Below, piece by piece: positions 35,120 through 45,699 of a stretch of DNA of 64,000 nt (position 1 is its first letter; the number at the start of each line of letters is the position of its first letter). A program made the position numbers and the translations under genes. The stretch is from Patagioenas fasciata (lineage: Eukaryota > Chordata > Aves > Columbiformes > Columbidae). The stretch lies in assembly GCF_037038585.1 (NCBI RefSeq), contig NC_092523.1:873001-937000 (forward strand), written 5' to 3'. The notes beneath the pieces are model-generated. The model was not told the DNA's origin. It saw only the letters and a program-made list of their open reading frames with translations, and searched no databases.

Positions 35120-35379
35120 GGCAGGGGCTCAGCGGTCGCCCCCCGCCCTCAACTTTCCTGCCCCGGGCCCGGCAGCGGAGCTCAGAGCCGGGCAGGTGCC
35201 GGGGGCCGCCGCCGTCCCGGCCGCCGGGGAAGCGGCATCTGCGGCGGGTGAGCGGGAGGGAGCGGGGGGAGGCTCGGGGAGGCTCGGGGGGAGGCGGGAG
35301 GCGGAGGCAGGCGGAGGCAGGGCCGGAGAAGTTGGAGACGGAGGCGACCGGCAGCCAAGTGCGGGGACCGGGAGGGGAA

Positions 35380-35785
35380 GGGGCGGGGGGGGCTGGAGGA
35401 GGGATGGGGAAGACGGGGGAGGAGTGGAGGGAGGGATGGAGGGAGGCTTAGAGGAGCGGAGGGAGGGATGGAGGGAGGCAGAGGAGGAGTGGAGGGAGGG
35501 ATGAGGAAGGCTCAGGGGAGCGGAGGGAGGGATGGAAAGAGGCAGAGGAGGAGTGGAGGGAGGGATGAAGAAGGCTCAGGGGAGCGGAGGGAGGGATGGA
35601 GGGAGGGATGGTGAAAGCAGAGGAGGAGTGGAGGGAGGGATGAGGAAGGCTCAGGGGAGCGGAGGGAGGGATGGAGGGAGGCTGCGAGGAGCGGAGGGAG
35701 GGATGGAGGGAGGCAGAGGAGGGGTGGAGGGAGGGATGGAGGGAGGCTGAGAGGAGGAGTGGAGGGATGGAGGGGGGAGGAGAAC
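35380..35785. repeat. Purine GGAGGGATGGAGGGAGG repeat upstream of EBF4
   Basis: About 400 bp of pure purine on the plus strand in units of about 35-65 bp (GAAGGCTCAGGGGAGCGGAG). It is likely part of the EBF4 5' UTR or promoter. Confidence 0.95.
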
Positions 35786-36464
35786 GGAGAGGGGCGCGGG
35801 AGGGGCAGACGCGGCCCGGGATGGGGCGGGGGCGGGCGGCAGCGGCTCGTTACCGGGCGGGCGGCGGCGGCGGCGGGCGCGGCGCGGGGGGGCGGCGGCA
35901 GCGGCGGCGGCGGCAGCAGCGGCAGCAGCAGCAGGAGCGGCCGGGAGGGGGGCTCGGGGGGCGCCGGGGGCCCGGGGGCACCGGAGGGGCCGGGGGCGCC
36001 GCCTCCCCGCCGCCGCCCCGCGCCCCGGCCCCGCCGCCCCGCCGCGGCCACCAGCACCATGAGCAGCAGCACCGGGCGCCGCGGCCCCGCCGCCCCGCCG
36101 GCCCGGGCCATGCCGCCGCCGCCTCCCCGGGGAGGCAGGGCCGGAGCCGCCGGGGGAGGCGGGGGCCGCGGCCGGGCAGGCTGACATCATTCCGGGGAGG
36201 AGCGGTCCCTCCCCGCGCCGGCGGAGGGGCTCCGCGGCCACCGCCGCACCGGCCGCACCGGGGAGGGGGCGGCGGGAGCGGGCGCCCCCGGGGCCGCCGG
36301 GGAGGGATGGAGAGGGGAGTCCCTGCGCTACCTGGGGGCACGGCCGAGCCTCCCGGGGAGAGCCCGGCCAACCCCGGTACCGCGGGGACACCCCGCTGCG
36401 GCCCCAGAGACACCGGGCTGGCCCGGAGACGCCCTGGGGACACCCCCCTCTGTCCCCAGAGACA

Positions 36465-36795
36465 CACCGAAGGGACCCCAAACGTGTTCCAGAGCAACCC
36501 CGCTGCATCCCCCGGGACACTCTGCACACATCCCAGGCAGACTCTGGGGGTACCCTGGGGAGACCCTATTGACATACCTTGAGAGACCCCAGACAGGCTC
36601 AGGGACACCCTTGTGTCCCCTGTGACACCCTGAAGGGACCCCAAACATGTTCCAGAGCAACCTCGCTGCATCGCCCAGGACACTCTGCAGAGACCCCGGG
36701 GGTACCCCAGAGCAGACCCCAACACATCCCCTGACCGACCCTGCAAGGACCTCAGGCAGGCCCCGGGACAACCTGGGGACACCCCAAATGGGCTC
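36465..36795. repeat. 163-bp tandem duplication
   Basis: GAAGGGACCCCAAACGTGTT (about 36469) recurs at about 36632 with flanks TTCCAGAGCAACC and GGACACTCTGCA conserved. Degenerate related words continue to about 37080. No gene. Confidence 0.75.
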
Positions 36796-37084
36796 TGGAG
36801 ATGAGGCAGAGGGACCCCAATGCTGACACTGAAATGCCCTGGTGACACCTCCTGCAGAACCCCCACATTGCGAGGTGCCTCGTAGAGACCCCAGAGGAGC
36901 CTGTGGGACACCCTGGCATCCCCCCCACCCCCACAGACCCCCCAAACCTACTGACACCTGGTGTGACCCCCATGGGGCCCTGCCTGCCCCAAGGTGCCAC
37001 AGGGACCCCATCTGTGCCCCCTGAACCCCCAGGTTCCCCCACACTGACCCCCAATGGACCCCTCAGACACCTCGGAGTGACCTC

Positions 37085-37525
37085 AAAGAGCCACCCAGCA
37101 TCTGTCCATCCCAGTGTCCATCTGTCCATCCCAGTATCTGTTCATCCATCCATCCCAGAATTCATCCATCCATGTCCACATCCCTCCCAATGTGCACCTG
37201 TCCACCCCAGCATCTGTCCATCCATCCCTGTCCCCATCCATTCCAGCATCTGTCCGTCCATGCTCCCATCCCTCCCAGTGTCCACCTGTCCATCGCAGTG
37301 TCCATCTGTCCATCCCAGTGCCATCAGGCCATGTTCCCATCCATCCCCATGTCCATCCTTCCATGTCCCTGTCCAGCCCAGAATTCATCCATCCCAGTGT
37401 CCATCTGTCCATCCCGTTGTCCATACATCCGTGCCCCCATCCGTCCCAGCCTCCACCCATCCATCCCAGTGTCTGTCTGTCCATGTCCTCGTCCATCCCA
37501 GCATCCACCCCTTCATGCCCCCATC
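37085..37525. repeat. CATCCATCCCAGTGTCCATCTGTC minisatellite
   Basis: Mixed 4-bp (CATC) and approximately 25-bp units. Lies in the gap between EBF4 and the RNF145-like gene. Confidence 0.9.
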
Positions 37526-37529
37526 CCAC

Positions 37530-38455
37530 CCAGATACCCCAGGGCTGGACCCCCCCCAAGGGACCCCAGCTCCCCCGCAGGGTGCACGGGGGGACCTGCT
37601 CCCCACCCCCATCTCCCATTTCCAGGCAGCGCCGGGTGGGGCCGCGCTGGGGGCCGCGGGTGCCCCCCGGGACCAGGTCCGTGGGGATCCCGTTCCCAGC
37701 GCAGCGCCGGTAATGGGCCCTAATGGAGGCAGCGGGCGAGCGCGGGGGGGCCGCAGCGCGGGGGGCCCAGGGGAGGCGCTCGGGGGGTGGGGCAGCTGCA
37801 CCCCCTGCCCAGGAGCACCAGCAGGGACCCCCCCACCTGCTTGCACTGGGGGGGCCGGGACCTCAGGGCAGCAGGGGGGTTGGTGGATGGAGGTGGAGGG
37901 GATGGGGGTTTCCCCCACCCCCCATATGGGTTTTATGGCTTCCCCCCCCACTAATGGGCTGCGGGGCCCGCAGCCGCTGCGGTCAGTAAGTGCAGGGTGG
38001 GGCTGAGCAGGGGGGGCCCATTTACCACCCCCTGGGAACCCCCATCTGTGATCGCCCCCTCCCCTGTGAGCAGCACTGGGAGGGAGACGGGGACCCCCTG
38101 CAGCTGGGACCCCGCTCCCGAGCCCCCTCCCGTGGCTGGGAACCCCCGGTCACACCCGGGCTGGAGAGGAACCCCCAGTCCTGTACTGGTGCGGGAACAG
38201 GGAACGGGGTTTGGGGAAAGGGGACCCCTGCCAGACCTACATGAGCCCCAGGTCCCCCCCAAGACCCCCACCCACACCGAGCCACCCGGCATGTGCCACC
38301 CGTGCCATCCAGTGTGGTGACACCAGAAGGCACCCGTGCCCCCACCACACACACCTGGGTGCCCCCTTCCCACACCCCCACGGGACACGCCAGGCACAGG
38401 ACATTGTCCCGGGGGGTGACACGCAGCCCAGCCCTCGGGTGCAGCCGCTTCAGCT
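37530..38455. other. Intergenic gap, no gene seen
   Basis: GC-rich unique sequence between the EBF4 upstream region and the 3' end of the RNF145-like gene. No homology recognised. Confidence 0.5.
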
Positions 38456-38460
38456 CCGGC

Positions 38461-38466
38461 TTTATT
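38461..38466 (-). terminator. RNF145-like: Polyadenylation signal of RNF145-like gene
   Basis: Minus-strand AATAAA (TTTTTGCAATAAAGCCGG), 119 bp after the stop codon. Confidence 0.85.
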
Positions 38467-38584
38467 GCAAAAAGAGTCCAAGGGGATGTGGGTGCTCGGG
38501 GCCCCCGGTGCCATGGGGGGTCCCGGCCCTGGTCGTTGCCAGCGCGGCCCCCGCAGAGGGACCTGGGGGGGGCAGCTGGCGGTG

Positions 38585-41500
38585 CTAGGAGCGCGGGTGG
38601 GCGCTGTGGGGGTCCCCACTGTCCCCCACGCCCAGCGCGGGGCTGGCAGGTGTAGGGGACGGGTGCTGCGTGTCCCAGCTGTGGGGGTGACAGTCCCCGG
38701 GGGGCTGCGGGACGGTCCCCGCTTCGGGCTCCCGCGGGGTGGGGGTGCCGGGATGAGCGGGGTCCCCATCGTCCTGGGGAGCCCCAATGTCCCCCTGGCC
38801 GGGGACCACACTGTCCCCACCAGGCAGCTGAGCCGCGGCCGGGCTGCTGGCAGCTCCTCCGTCTCGTGTCCCCGTGTCCCTGCTGGCTGGCGCTGCCCCC
38901 CCGCCGCTGGGATCCTCCTCCGTGGCCACCGCTGTGACCTGCTGGTGGCACAGGGGACACGTGTCCTGCACGTAGAGCCACTTGCGGAGGCAGTTGGCGT
39001 GGAAGAAGTGGCTGCAGGGGGTGACGACGGCCACCTGCATGTCCTGCGGGGGGACAGGTGTCACCGGCGGGCAGGGGACCCCAGGGCTGCCCGCGGTGTC
39101 CGGGGGGCTGACCTGGAAGCAGATGGCGCAGACGTCGTCGTGGCGGCGCAGCTGCGCGGCCGTGGCGCGGGGCAGGGCGCCGATCCGGCGGGCGGCGTGG
39201 CGCCGCAGCAGGAAGCTCCGCCAGCCCGAGCGGGCGCGCAGCCACACGTTGAAGTAGCAGTGGATGATGATGACGGAGGCGCCCATCCAGCTCCACTCCC
39301 CGAACAGCGACTCCCAGGCGCCGTAGGCCACCACGCACACGGCCACCAGGAACTCCAGCACGCGGCTCACCGCGTTCACGCCGTACACGATCTCGTCCAT
39401 GCGCTCCAGCGGCGCCGCCTGCGCCCGCTCCACCATGAACAGGCTGTAGATGAAGAGGGTGCCCAGCACCTGCCGGGGCGGCACCTCGGTGACGCTGGCG
39501 GGGGCGCAGCCGGGGGGCGGCGGGAGCCCCGGTTGCGGGGTGGGGGCCGGACCTGCAGCGAGGTGAGCATGCAGCTGGACACCAGGATGAGCAGCCAGAA
39601 GTCCAGCTGGAAGAAGTGGGCGATCTTGTAGGCCATGAAGCAGGGGAACACCAGCAGGAACACGCACATGCTGACGCCGCGGAAATGCTTCCAGAGGCTC
39701 CTGGGGGGGCACGGCTCAGCGGGGCCGTGTGCCCCCGTGAGCAGCACCCGCCCTCCCCGCACCCCAAATGTGGCACAGATTGTGCCCAAAACCAGGGAGC
39801 GAGAACCCAAGGCGGGGGGAGGCCATGGGACCCAACGTGCTCTTCCCCACTGTGGCCCCCAAGCACGGGGGCTGGATCCTGTGCCCCCCCCCGGTACCTG
39901 TTGCGCGAGGCCCCCAGCGCCAGCACGATGGGGTCGGCGATCTCGATCATGGACTGCAGCGTGGAGGTGACGACGATGAAGAGGATGATGCTGAGGAGGA
40001 AGGTCCGCTGGAGGACCTGCAGGTCCAGCAGCCCCGTCTGCAGCGCCAGCAGCAGCAGCGTCACCCCCTCCGTCACCCCCCTGCGGGAGGGGGCGTCAGG
40101 CACCGCACGGGCCGTGTCCTGCCCGCCCCTCAGGGACCTGCCTGGTCCCCAAACCCCTGTGACCCCCCTGTGACCCCACCCTGTGCTGGGGTCCTGCACA
40201 CAAACAGGGCGGGAGGAGGGATGCCTGTGCCCCCCACCCATGGCCGCATCCTGCCCACACCCCCCGTGCCCCTGTACCCCCATCCATGACCCCTGGCCTG
40301 TGACACCCCCCAGCCTGTGACACCCCACAGCATGTGCCCCCTCCTGCCCATACCCTTCCCTGGCCCTGCCCCCAAACCTGCCGGTGCCCCCCACCCTCCT
40401 GTACCCCCAATCCTCAGCCCCCCCTCCTGCCCATGCCCCCCACATGTGGACCCCCCCATGCCCCTCCCTGCCCATGAACGCCCCTGCTGCCAGTGCCCTC
40501 CCCCGCCTGTGCCCCCTGCTGCCCCCCGCCCGCGCCCCCCACCCCACATCCCCGCGCACCGGTGGGAGCCGTGGCCGTGGGGCTGGGCCCCGAAGCCCAG
40601 CAGGTAGCAGCGGCACAGGCTGAGCAGCCCCAGCGCCAGGTAGGACACGGCCGAGGTCAGGCCCAGCAGCGCGTACGGCGTCCCGCAGCACTCGGCCACG
40701 CTGCGGGGCCACCGTCACCGCGGGGACACGCCGGGGCGCCCGGCCCTCCTCATCCTCCCACCGCACACACCAGACCCCCAGACCCTCCTCATCCTCCCGC
40801 TGCACACACCAGACCCCCAGACCCTCCTCATCCTCCCACCGCACACACCAGACCCCCAGACCCTCCTCACCCTCCCACCGCACACACCAGACCCCCAGAC
40901 CCTCCTCATCCTCCCACCACACACACCAGACCCTCAGACCCTCCTCATCCTCCCGCTGCACACACCAGACCCCCAGACCCTCCTCATCCTCCCGCTGCAC
41001 ACACCAGACCCCCAGACCCTCCTCACCCTCCCACCGCACACACCAGACCCTCAGACCCTCTTCACCCTCCCACCACACTCCCCAGACCCTCAGACTCTCC
41101 TCATCTTCCTCCCACAGCACCCACTGGACCCCAGACCCTCCCCATCTTCCTCCCAGCACCCATCGAGCTCCGACCCCTCCTCATCCTCCTCCCCAGCTCC
41201 CGGGGAGCCCACCCCCCGTGCTGCCCTGCAGGGAGGAAGGCTGAGGCTGAGCCCCCGGCCCCACCTGCTGAGGAGGAGGAAGAGGAGGCCGTGCTGGGCG
41301 CGGGGGCCGGGGGGGCCGAGGAGGAAGGCTGCGAGGCGCAGGGAGAACAGCACCAGCCAGAAGACGAGGAAGAGGAGGGGGACAGCCAGCTGGCTCCACA
41401 GGGACACCCCCAGGGCCACCAGCCGGGACAGCTCCAGCGCCTGGGGGGACACACTCAGGGGGTGGCCCCGTCCTGCCCCACACGTGGCGGACAAGGGGGC

Positions 41501-44500
41501 GTGGGGGGCGGCTGTGCAGGGGACACCCTGCAGCTCACCCTGTGGCACACCGGGCTCAGCATGGGACCCCCACCCACAGTCCCCTGCATTGTAGCCCCCC
41601 GCATCGCGCAGCCCCCATCCTGCAGGCCCCCCACCCCTCTGACCCCCCCCATCCTGCAACCCTGCAGAACCCCCATCCCACACCCCCCAGTCCCACAGAC
41701 CCCCACCTTGTAGCCTTCAACCCCACAGTCCCCCCATCCCCCAGACCTCCATCCCACAGCCCCCCACTTCATTGCTCCCCCATCCCACAGCCCCCCGATC
41801 CCACAGACCCCGATCCCACACCCCCCATCCCACAGACCCCGATACCACACCCTCCATCCCACATACCCTCATCCCACAGCCCCCATCCCACAGCCCCCCG
41901 ATCCCAGAGCACCCCATCCCACAGCCCCCTGATCCCACAGACCCCGATACCACACCCCCCATCCCACACCCCCCATCCCACACCCCCCATCCCACAGCCC
42001 CCTGATCCCACACCCCCCAATCCCAAAGCCCCATCCCACAGCCTCCATCCCACAGCCCCCATCCCACAGCCCCCCCACCCCGTAGCCTTCAGCCCCACAG
42101 TCCCCCGATCCCAGAGCCCCCCATCCCGCAGCCCCCGACCTGCAGCAGCTCCCGGCAGGCGGTGGCCGCCAGCTGGAAGGGGACGAGGACGTGGGTGGCC
42201 AGCACGTAGAGCACCTGGCTGGTGGTCACGGCGGCCGCCAGCGTGCAGAGGGGGGGCAGCGCGGCGGGGGGCAGCCCCCACAGCCGCCCCAGCACCGGCA
42301 GCGCCGGCGCCGCCAGCAGCCAGGGCCGGCGGGTCCGCATCAGCAGGGAGCACAGCGCACACAGGCACAGCTGGCCTGGGGGACAGGGACAGCTGGGGAC
42401 ACCCGGGGACACCCAGGGACACGGGACCCCCGTGTGACCTCCCCACAGTGTGGGGGGTAGAGGGGCCCCCAGGATTAGTGTCCAGCCTCCCTGCTCGACT
42501 GTGCCATTGTCACTCATGTCATCCCACGGGTGACAGGGAGCTCAGCACACACAGGCAGAGCTGGCCTGGGGGACAGGGACAGCTAGGGACAAAGGGCCCC
42601 TGTGCCACCTCTCTGGGTTGGGGGGCACAGAGGAGACCCCCAGGGCTCATGTCCAGCCCCCCCACTCAACACAAACCAGTGTCATTGTCACGCACGTGCC
42701 ATCCTGCAGGTGACAGCTCCTGCAGCCGGTCAGACCCTCACCCCACCCATTGTCACCCCCGTCCCCACCCCAGGGACACCTTGTGGGGCCAGGACCCCCC
42801 CGGCTCACCTGCCAGGGCGGTGGCGAAGCGGCCGAGCGCCGCGGTGTCACTGTACACGCTGTCCTGGGCGCCGGACTCCAGCTCACGCCGCACGTAGTCC
42901 CTGCGGGGACAGAGGCTCAGCCGCGGCGTCCCACGCGCTGTCCCCACGCGGTGTCCCACGCGGTGTCCCCTGCCATCCCCGCTCACCGGGCCGCCCCGTG
43001 CCCCGCGGCCAGCAGCAGCGCGGTCAGCAGGTGCAGGTAGAGCTTCACCAGGGACCGCACCGGCAGCGCCAGCACCACCAGGCACAGCACGTGTCCTGCG
43101 GGAGGGGACAGGGTCAGTGTCCCCACGGAGACCCCCGCCCCCCGGGACCCCTGCGAGGACACGGCTGTCACCACGCACACGTTGGGGTGGGAACAACGGG
43201 GATGTGCGAGGGGCATCTCCCGGCCCCGTGTCCCCAGGCTGCCCGCCCTGCCAGGGGACACGTGGTGACAAGGGCACAACGCTGGGGACACAGCGCCCGC
43301 CGGCCCTGGGGACAGACCCCCGGCGAGTGGGTGTCAGCAGGGCTGGGAGGGCAGGATCCCAAACACAACCAGCCCTTGGGGTGTCCCCTCATGTCCCAAA
43401 CACAACCAGCCCTTGGGGTGTCCCCTCATGTCCCCAAACACAGCCAGCCCTTGGGGTGTCCCCTCATGTCCCAAACACAGCCAGTCCTTGGGGTGTCCCC
43501 TCATGTCCCAAACACAGCCAGTCCTTGGGGTGTCCCCTCATGTCCCCAAACACAGCCAGTCCTTGGGGTGTCTCCTCACGTCCCCAAACACAGCCAGCCC
43601 TTGGGGTGTCCCCTCATGTCCCCAAACACAACCAGCCCTTGGGGTGTCCCCTCACGTCCCCAAACACAACCAGCCCTTGGGGTGTCCCCTCATGTCCCCA
43701 AACACAACCAGCCCTTGGGGTGTCCCCTCATGTCCCAAACACAGCCAGTCCTTGGGGTGTCCCCTCATGTCCCCAAACACAGCCAGCCCTTGGGGTGTCC
43801 CCTCATGTCCCAAACACAGCCAGCCCTTGGGGTGTCCCCTCACGTCCCCAAACACAGCCAGCCCTTGGGGTGTCCCCTCATGTCCCCAAACACAACCAGC
43901 CCTTGGGGTGTCCCCTCATGTCCCAAACACAGCCAGCCCTTGGGGTGTCTCCACGGTGTCCCCTCATGTCCCCAGCCTGGCCATGGCCTGGATGTCCCCT
44001 TATGTCCCTGACCTGTCCATCCCTAGTGTGTCCCCAGCCCTGTTGTCCCCTGGGGTATCCCCTTGTGTCCCCAACCTGCCCATGCCTTGGGGCGTCCTCC
44101 TGTGTCCACAACGTGACCATCCCTCTGGGTGGCCCTACCGCGTGCCCTGCCTGTCCGCCCCTTGGGATGTCCCCAACCTATCCATCACTTGGGGTGTCCC
44201 CTCATGTCCCTGGCCTGTCCACCCCTAATGAGTCCCCACCATGTCCCCAACCTGGTCATGCCTTGGGGTAGCACCACATGTCCCCAACCTGTCCAACCTG
44301 CGGGGTGTCCCCTTGTGTCCCCAGCCTGGCCGTCTCTGGGGTGTCCCAAACCTATCGATCCCTTGGAGTGCCTGCTTATCCCTTGGGGTGTCCCCTCACG
44401 TCCGCACTCTGTCCAACCCCCAGTGTCCCCAGCCTGCCCATCCCTTGGGATGTCCCCTCATGTCCCCAGCCTGTCCATCCCTAGGGTGTCCCCACCATGT

Positions 44501-44890
44501 CCCCAGCCTGGTTAACCCCTCACGTCCCCAGTTTGTGCATCCCTTGGGGTGACCCCAACACACCCATCCCTAGGGTGCCCCCTCACGTCCCCAGTCTGTC
44601 CCTGGGGTGTCCCCGGTGTCCCCAGCCTGTCCAGCCCAGGGGTGTTCCCAGTCCGTGGATCCCCCGGGGTGTCCCCAGTCCGTGGATCCCCGCGTGTCCC
44701 CAGCCTGTCCCCTGTCCCTACCCAGGCAGGAGGCCCCGCGGAGGGCGGGGGGCCGCAGCAGGGGGGGGTCCCCGCGGCGGGACCGCAGCAGCTCGGCGAT
44801 GGCGGCCGCGTCCCAGCGGTACAGCAGGTCCAGCAGCGCCAGCGCCGGCACCCGCAGCGCCACGTTGGCCACCGCCTCCAGCCGCGACAT
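38585..44890 (-). CDS. RNF145-like: RNF145-like multi-pass RING-H2 E3 ubiquitin ligase
   Basis: Ten exons close in phase to 689 aa: 44722-44890, 42987-43095, 42809-42900, 42140-42375, 41265-41440, 40560-40700, 39898-40080, 39553-39700, 39113-39469 and 38585-39043. The start MSRLEAVANVALRVPALALL matches the RNF145 N-terminus. Conserved blocks include RGVTEGVTLL, LLSIILFIVV, ADPIVLALGASRN and SLWKHFRGVS. Many TRC8-like membrane segments precede a C3H2C3 RING (CAICFQ ... PCSHFFHANC ... CPLC, about 533-569) and a low-complexity cytosolic tail. RNF145 is an ER ligase acting in sterol-dependent turnover. Here the YLYF motif position, which I recall from human RNF145, reads YLHL (KLYLHLLTALLL). Length equals RNF145, but side-chain divergence and its place beside EBF4 point to a paralog of RNF145, not the chr5-type ortholog. 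RNF139 is more distant. Confidence 0.92.
40725..41135. repeat. 39-bp minisatellite in RNF145-like intron 5
   Basis: Ten copies of CACACACCAGACCCCCAGAC plus CCTCCTCATCCTCCC. The unit length is divisible by 3, so a spurious 1045-codon minus frame runs through it. Confidence 0.95.
41570..42130. repeat. CATCCCACAGCCCCC minisatellite in RNF145-like intron 4
   Basis: Roughly 15-30 bp units (CCCCATCCCACAGACCCCGA) fill the intron up to the exon 4 donor. Confidence 0.9.
42530..42660. repeat. Duplicated exon-4 acceptor in RNF145-like intron 3
   Basis: The minus-strand stretch from 42565 (CCCCCAG, then GCCAGCTCTGCCTGTG) repeats the acceptor and first 30-40 bp of exon 4 (42375), and about 90 bp of the adjoining intron repeats too. 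The copy reads QLCLCVLSSL where exon 4 reads QLCLCALCSL. It is a possible decoy or alternative exon. Confidence 0.7.
43360..43965. repeat. 38-bp minisatellite in RNF145-like intron 1
   Basis: About 16 highly similar copies of CCCAAACACAGCCAGCCCTT / GGGGTGTCCCCTCATGT. High identity suggests recent expansion. Confidence 0.97.
43966..44715. repeat. Degenerate extension of the intron 1 minisatellite
   Basis: Words CTTGGGGTGTCCCCTCATGT and CCCAGCCTGTCCATCCCT recur irregularly up to exon 1. This looks like an older, worn part of the same array. Confidence 0.7.
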
Positions 44891-45425
44891 GGCCGAGGGT
44901 CCCCGCGGGGGGACAGGGGGGTCCCCGCGGCCCGCCGCCCCGCCCGGGGGAACCCCCCGGCGCCGCCGCGGCGGAGTTCCCCCGGCCCGGCAGGGGGCGC
45001 TCGCCCCGAGCCCAGCAGGGGCCTGTCTGCCCGGCCGCCTCCCGCCGGGGCGGCCCCCGCTCCCGCTCCCGTTCCCACTCCCTCTCCCGGTCCCGCCGCC
45101 GCGGTTCCGGTCCCTCCGCCACTTTCGCTTTCTCCCACCCCGCCCCTACGCTCGGCGCGTGGCGGAGAGGCCTTGCGCCAGGGCGCAGCGCCGACGCCGC
45201 GCCCGCCATCTTAGAAGAGGGCGCGCGCTCCCTCCGCCTCCGTGTCTTCCGCCATCTTGGATAAGGGCAATGCGCCGGCAGCGGGGAGGGCGCGGCCATC
45301 TTGGAGAAGGGGCGTGGCCCTCCGCGGCGACGTCACTCCCACTGCCCCGCCCACCCCCGTGTCAGCCATCTTGGGTGCGGGCAGGCGCTGAGGGCAGGCT
45401 CTGGCCGCCATTTTGAGAGGGGAAT
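44715..45425. promoter_or_regulatory. RNF145-like: CpG island and promoter of RNF145-like gene
   Basis: CpG-rich from exon 1 to about 500 bp upstream. It contains five same-strand GCCATCTT/GCCATTTT words, a consensus core for YY1, listed separately. No TATA box. Confidence 0.7.
45205..45415. promoter_or_regulatory. Array of five YY1-type motifs
   Basis: CCGCCATCTTA (45203-45213), CCGCCATCTTGG (45249-45260), GGCCATCTTGG (45294-45304), CAGCCATCTTGG (45363-45374) and GGCCGCCATTTTG (45403-45415). All are in the same orientation, mostly 42-46 bp apart with one gap of 70. Confidence 0.75.
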
Positions 45426-45539
45426 GCGGGGGGCTGCGGGAACCTGGGGTCCCCGGCGGGGATGGGGAGACCCTGGTAATACCAGCCCTTGGTCTTACGG
45501 GGGAGAAGGTGGAAGTGCCTGAAAACCACTGGAGACAAC

Positions 45540-45695
45540 ACAGTCATTGGCCATTGGTCCCCAGTTAATGAGGGGAAAGACCTGCTTAACCAACTTAACT
45601 TCCTTTTATGACAAGGTCACCCATCGAGTGGCTCTTTCGGATTTCAGCAAAGCTTTTGGCCCTGTCCTTCTGCACAAACTCCCAGCACCGGCAAG
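45540..45695 (+). mobile_element. CR1-type LINE reverse transcriptase fragment
   Basis: In one frame it reads MRGKTCLTNLTSFYDKVTHR then ALSDFSKAFGPVLLHKL, which matches the CR1 RT segment around LDFSKAFDTV. It is internally shortened and the catalytic YADD region is absent. It is immediately followed by an 18-bp repeat array. Confidence 0.8.
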
Positions 45696-45699
45696 ACGA

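Noticed and set aside
38022-41159. 1045-codon minus-strand frame
   Set aside because: It runs through the 39-bp minisatellite (multiple of 3) and parts of RNF145-like exons, changing between true and false frames. No single protein.
41090-41683. Separate membrane protein frame at RNF145-like exon 5
   Set aside because: It is exon 5 (41265-41440) extended into introns on both sides.
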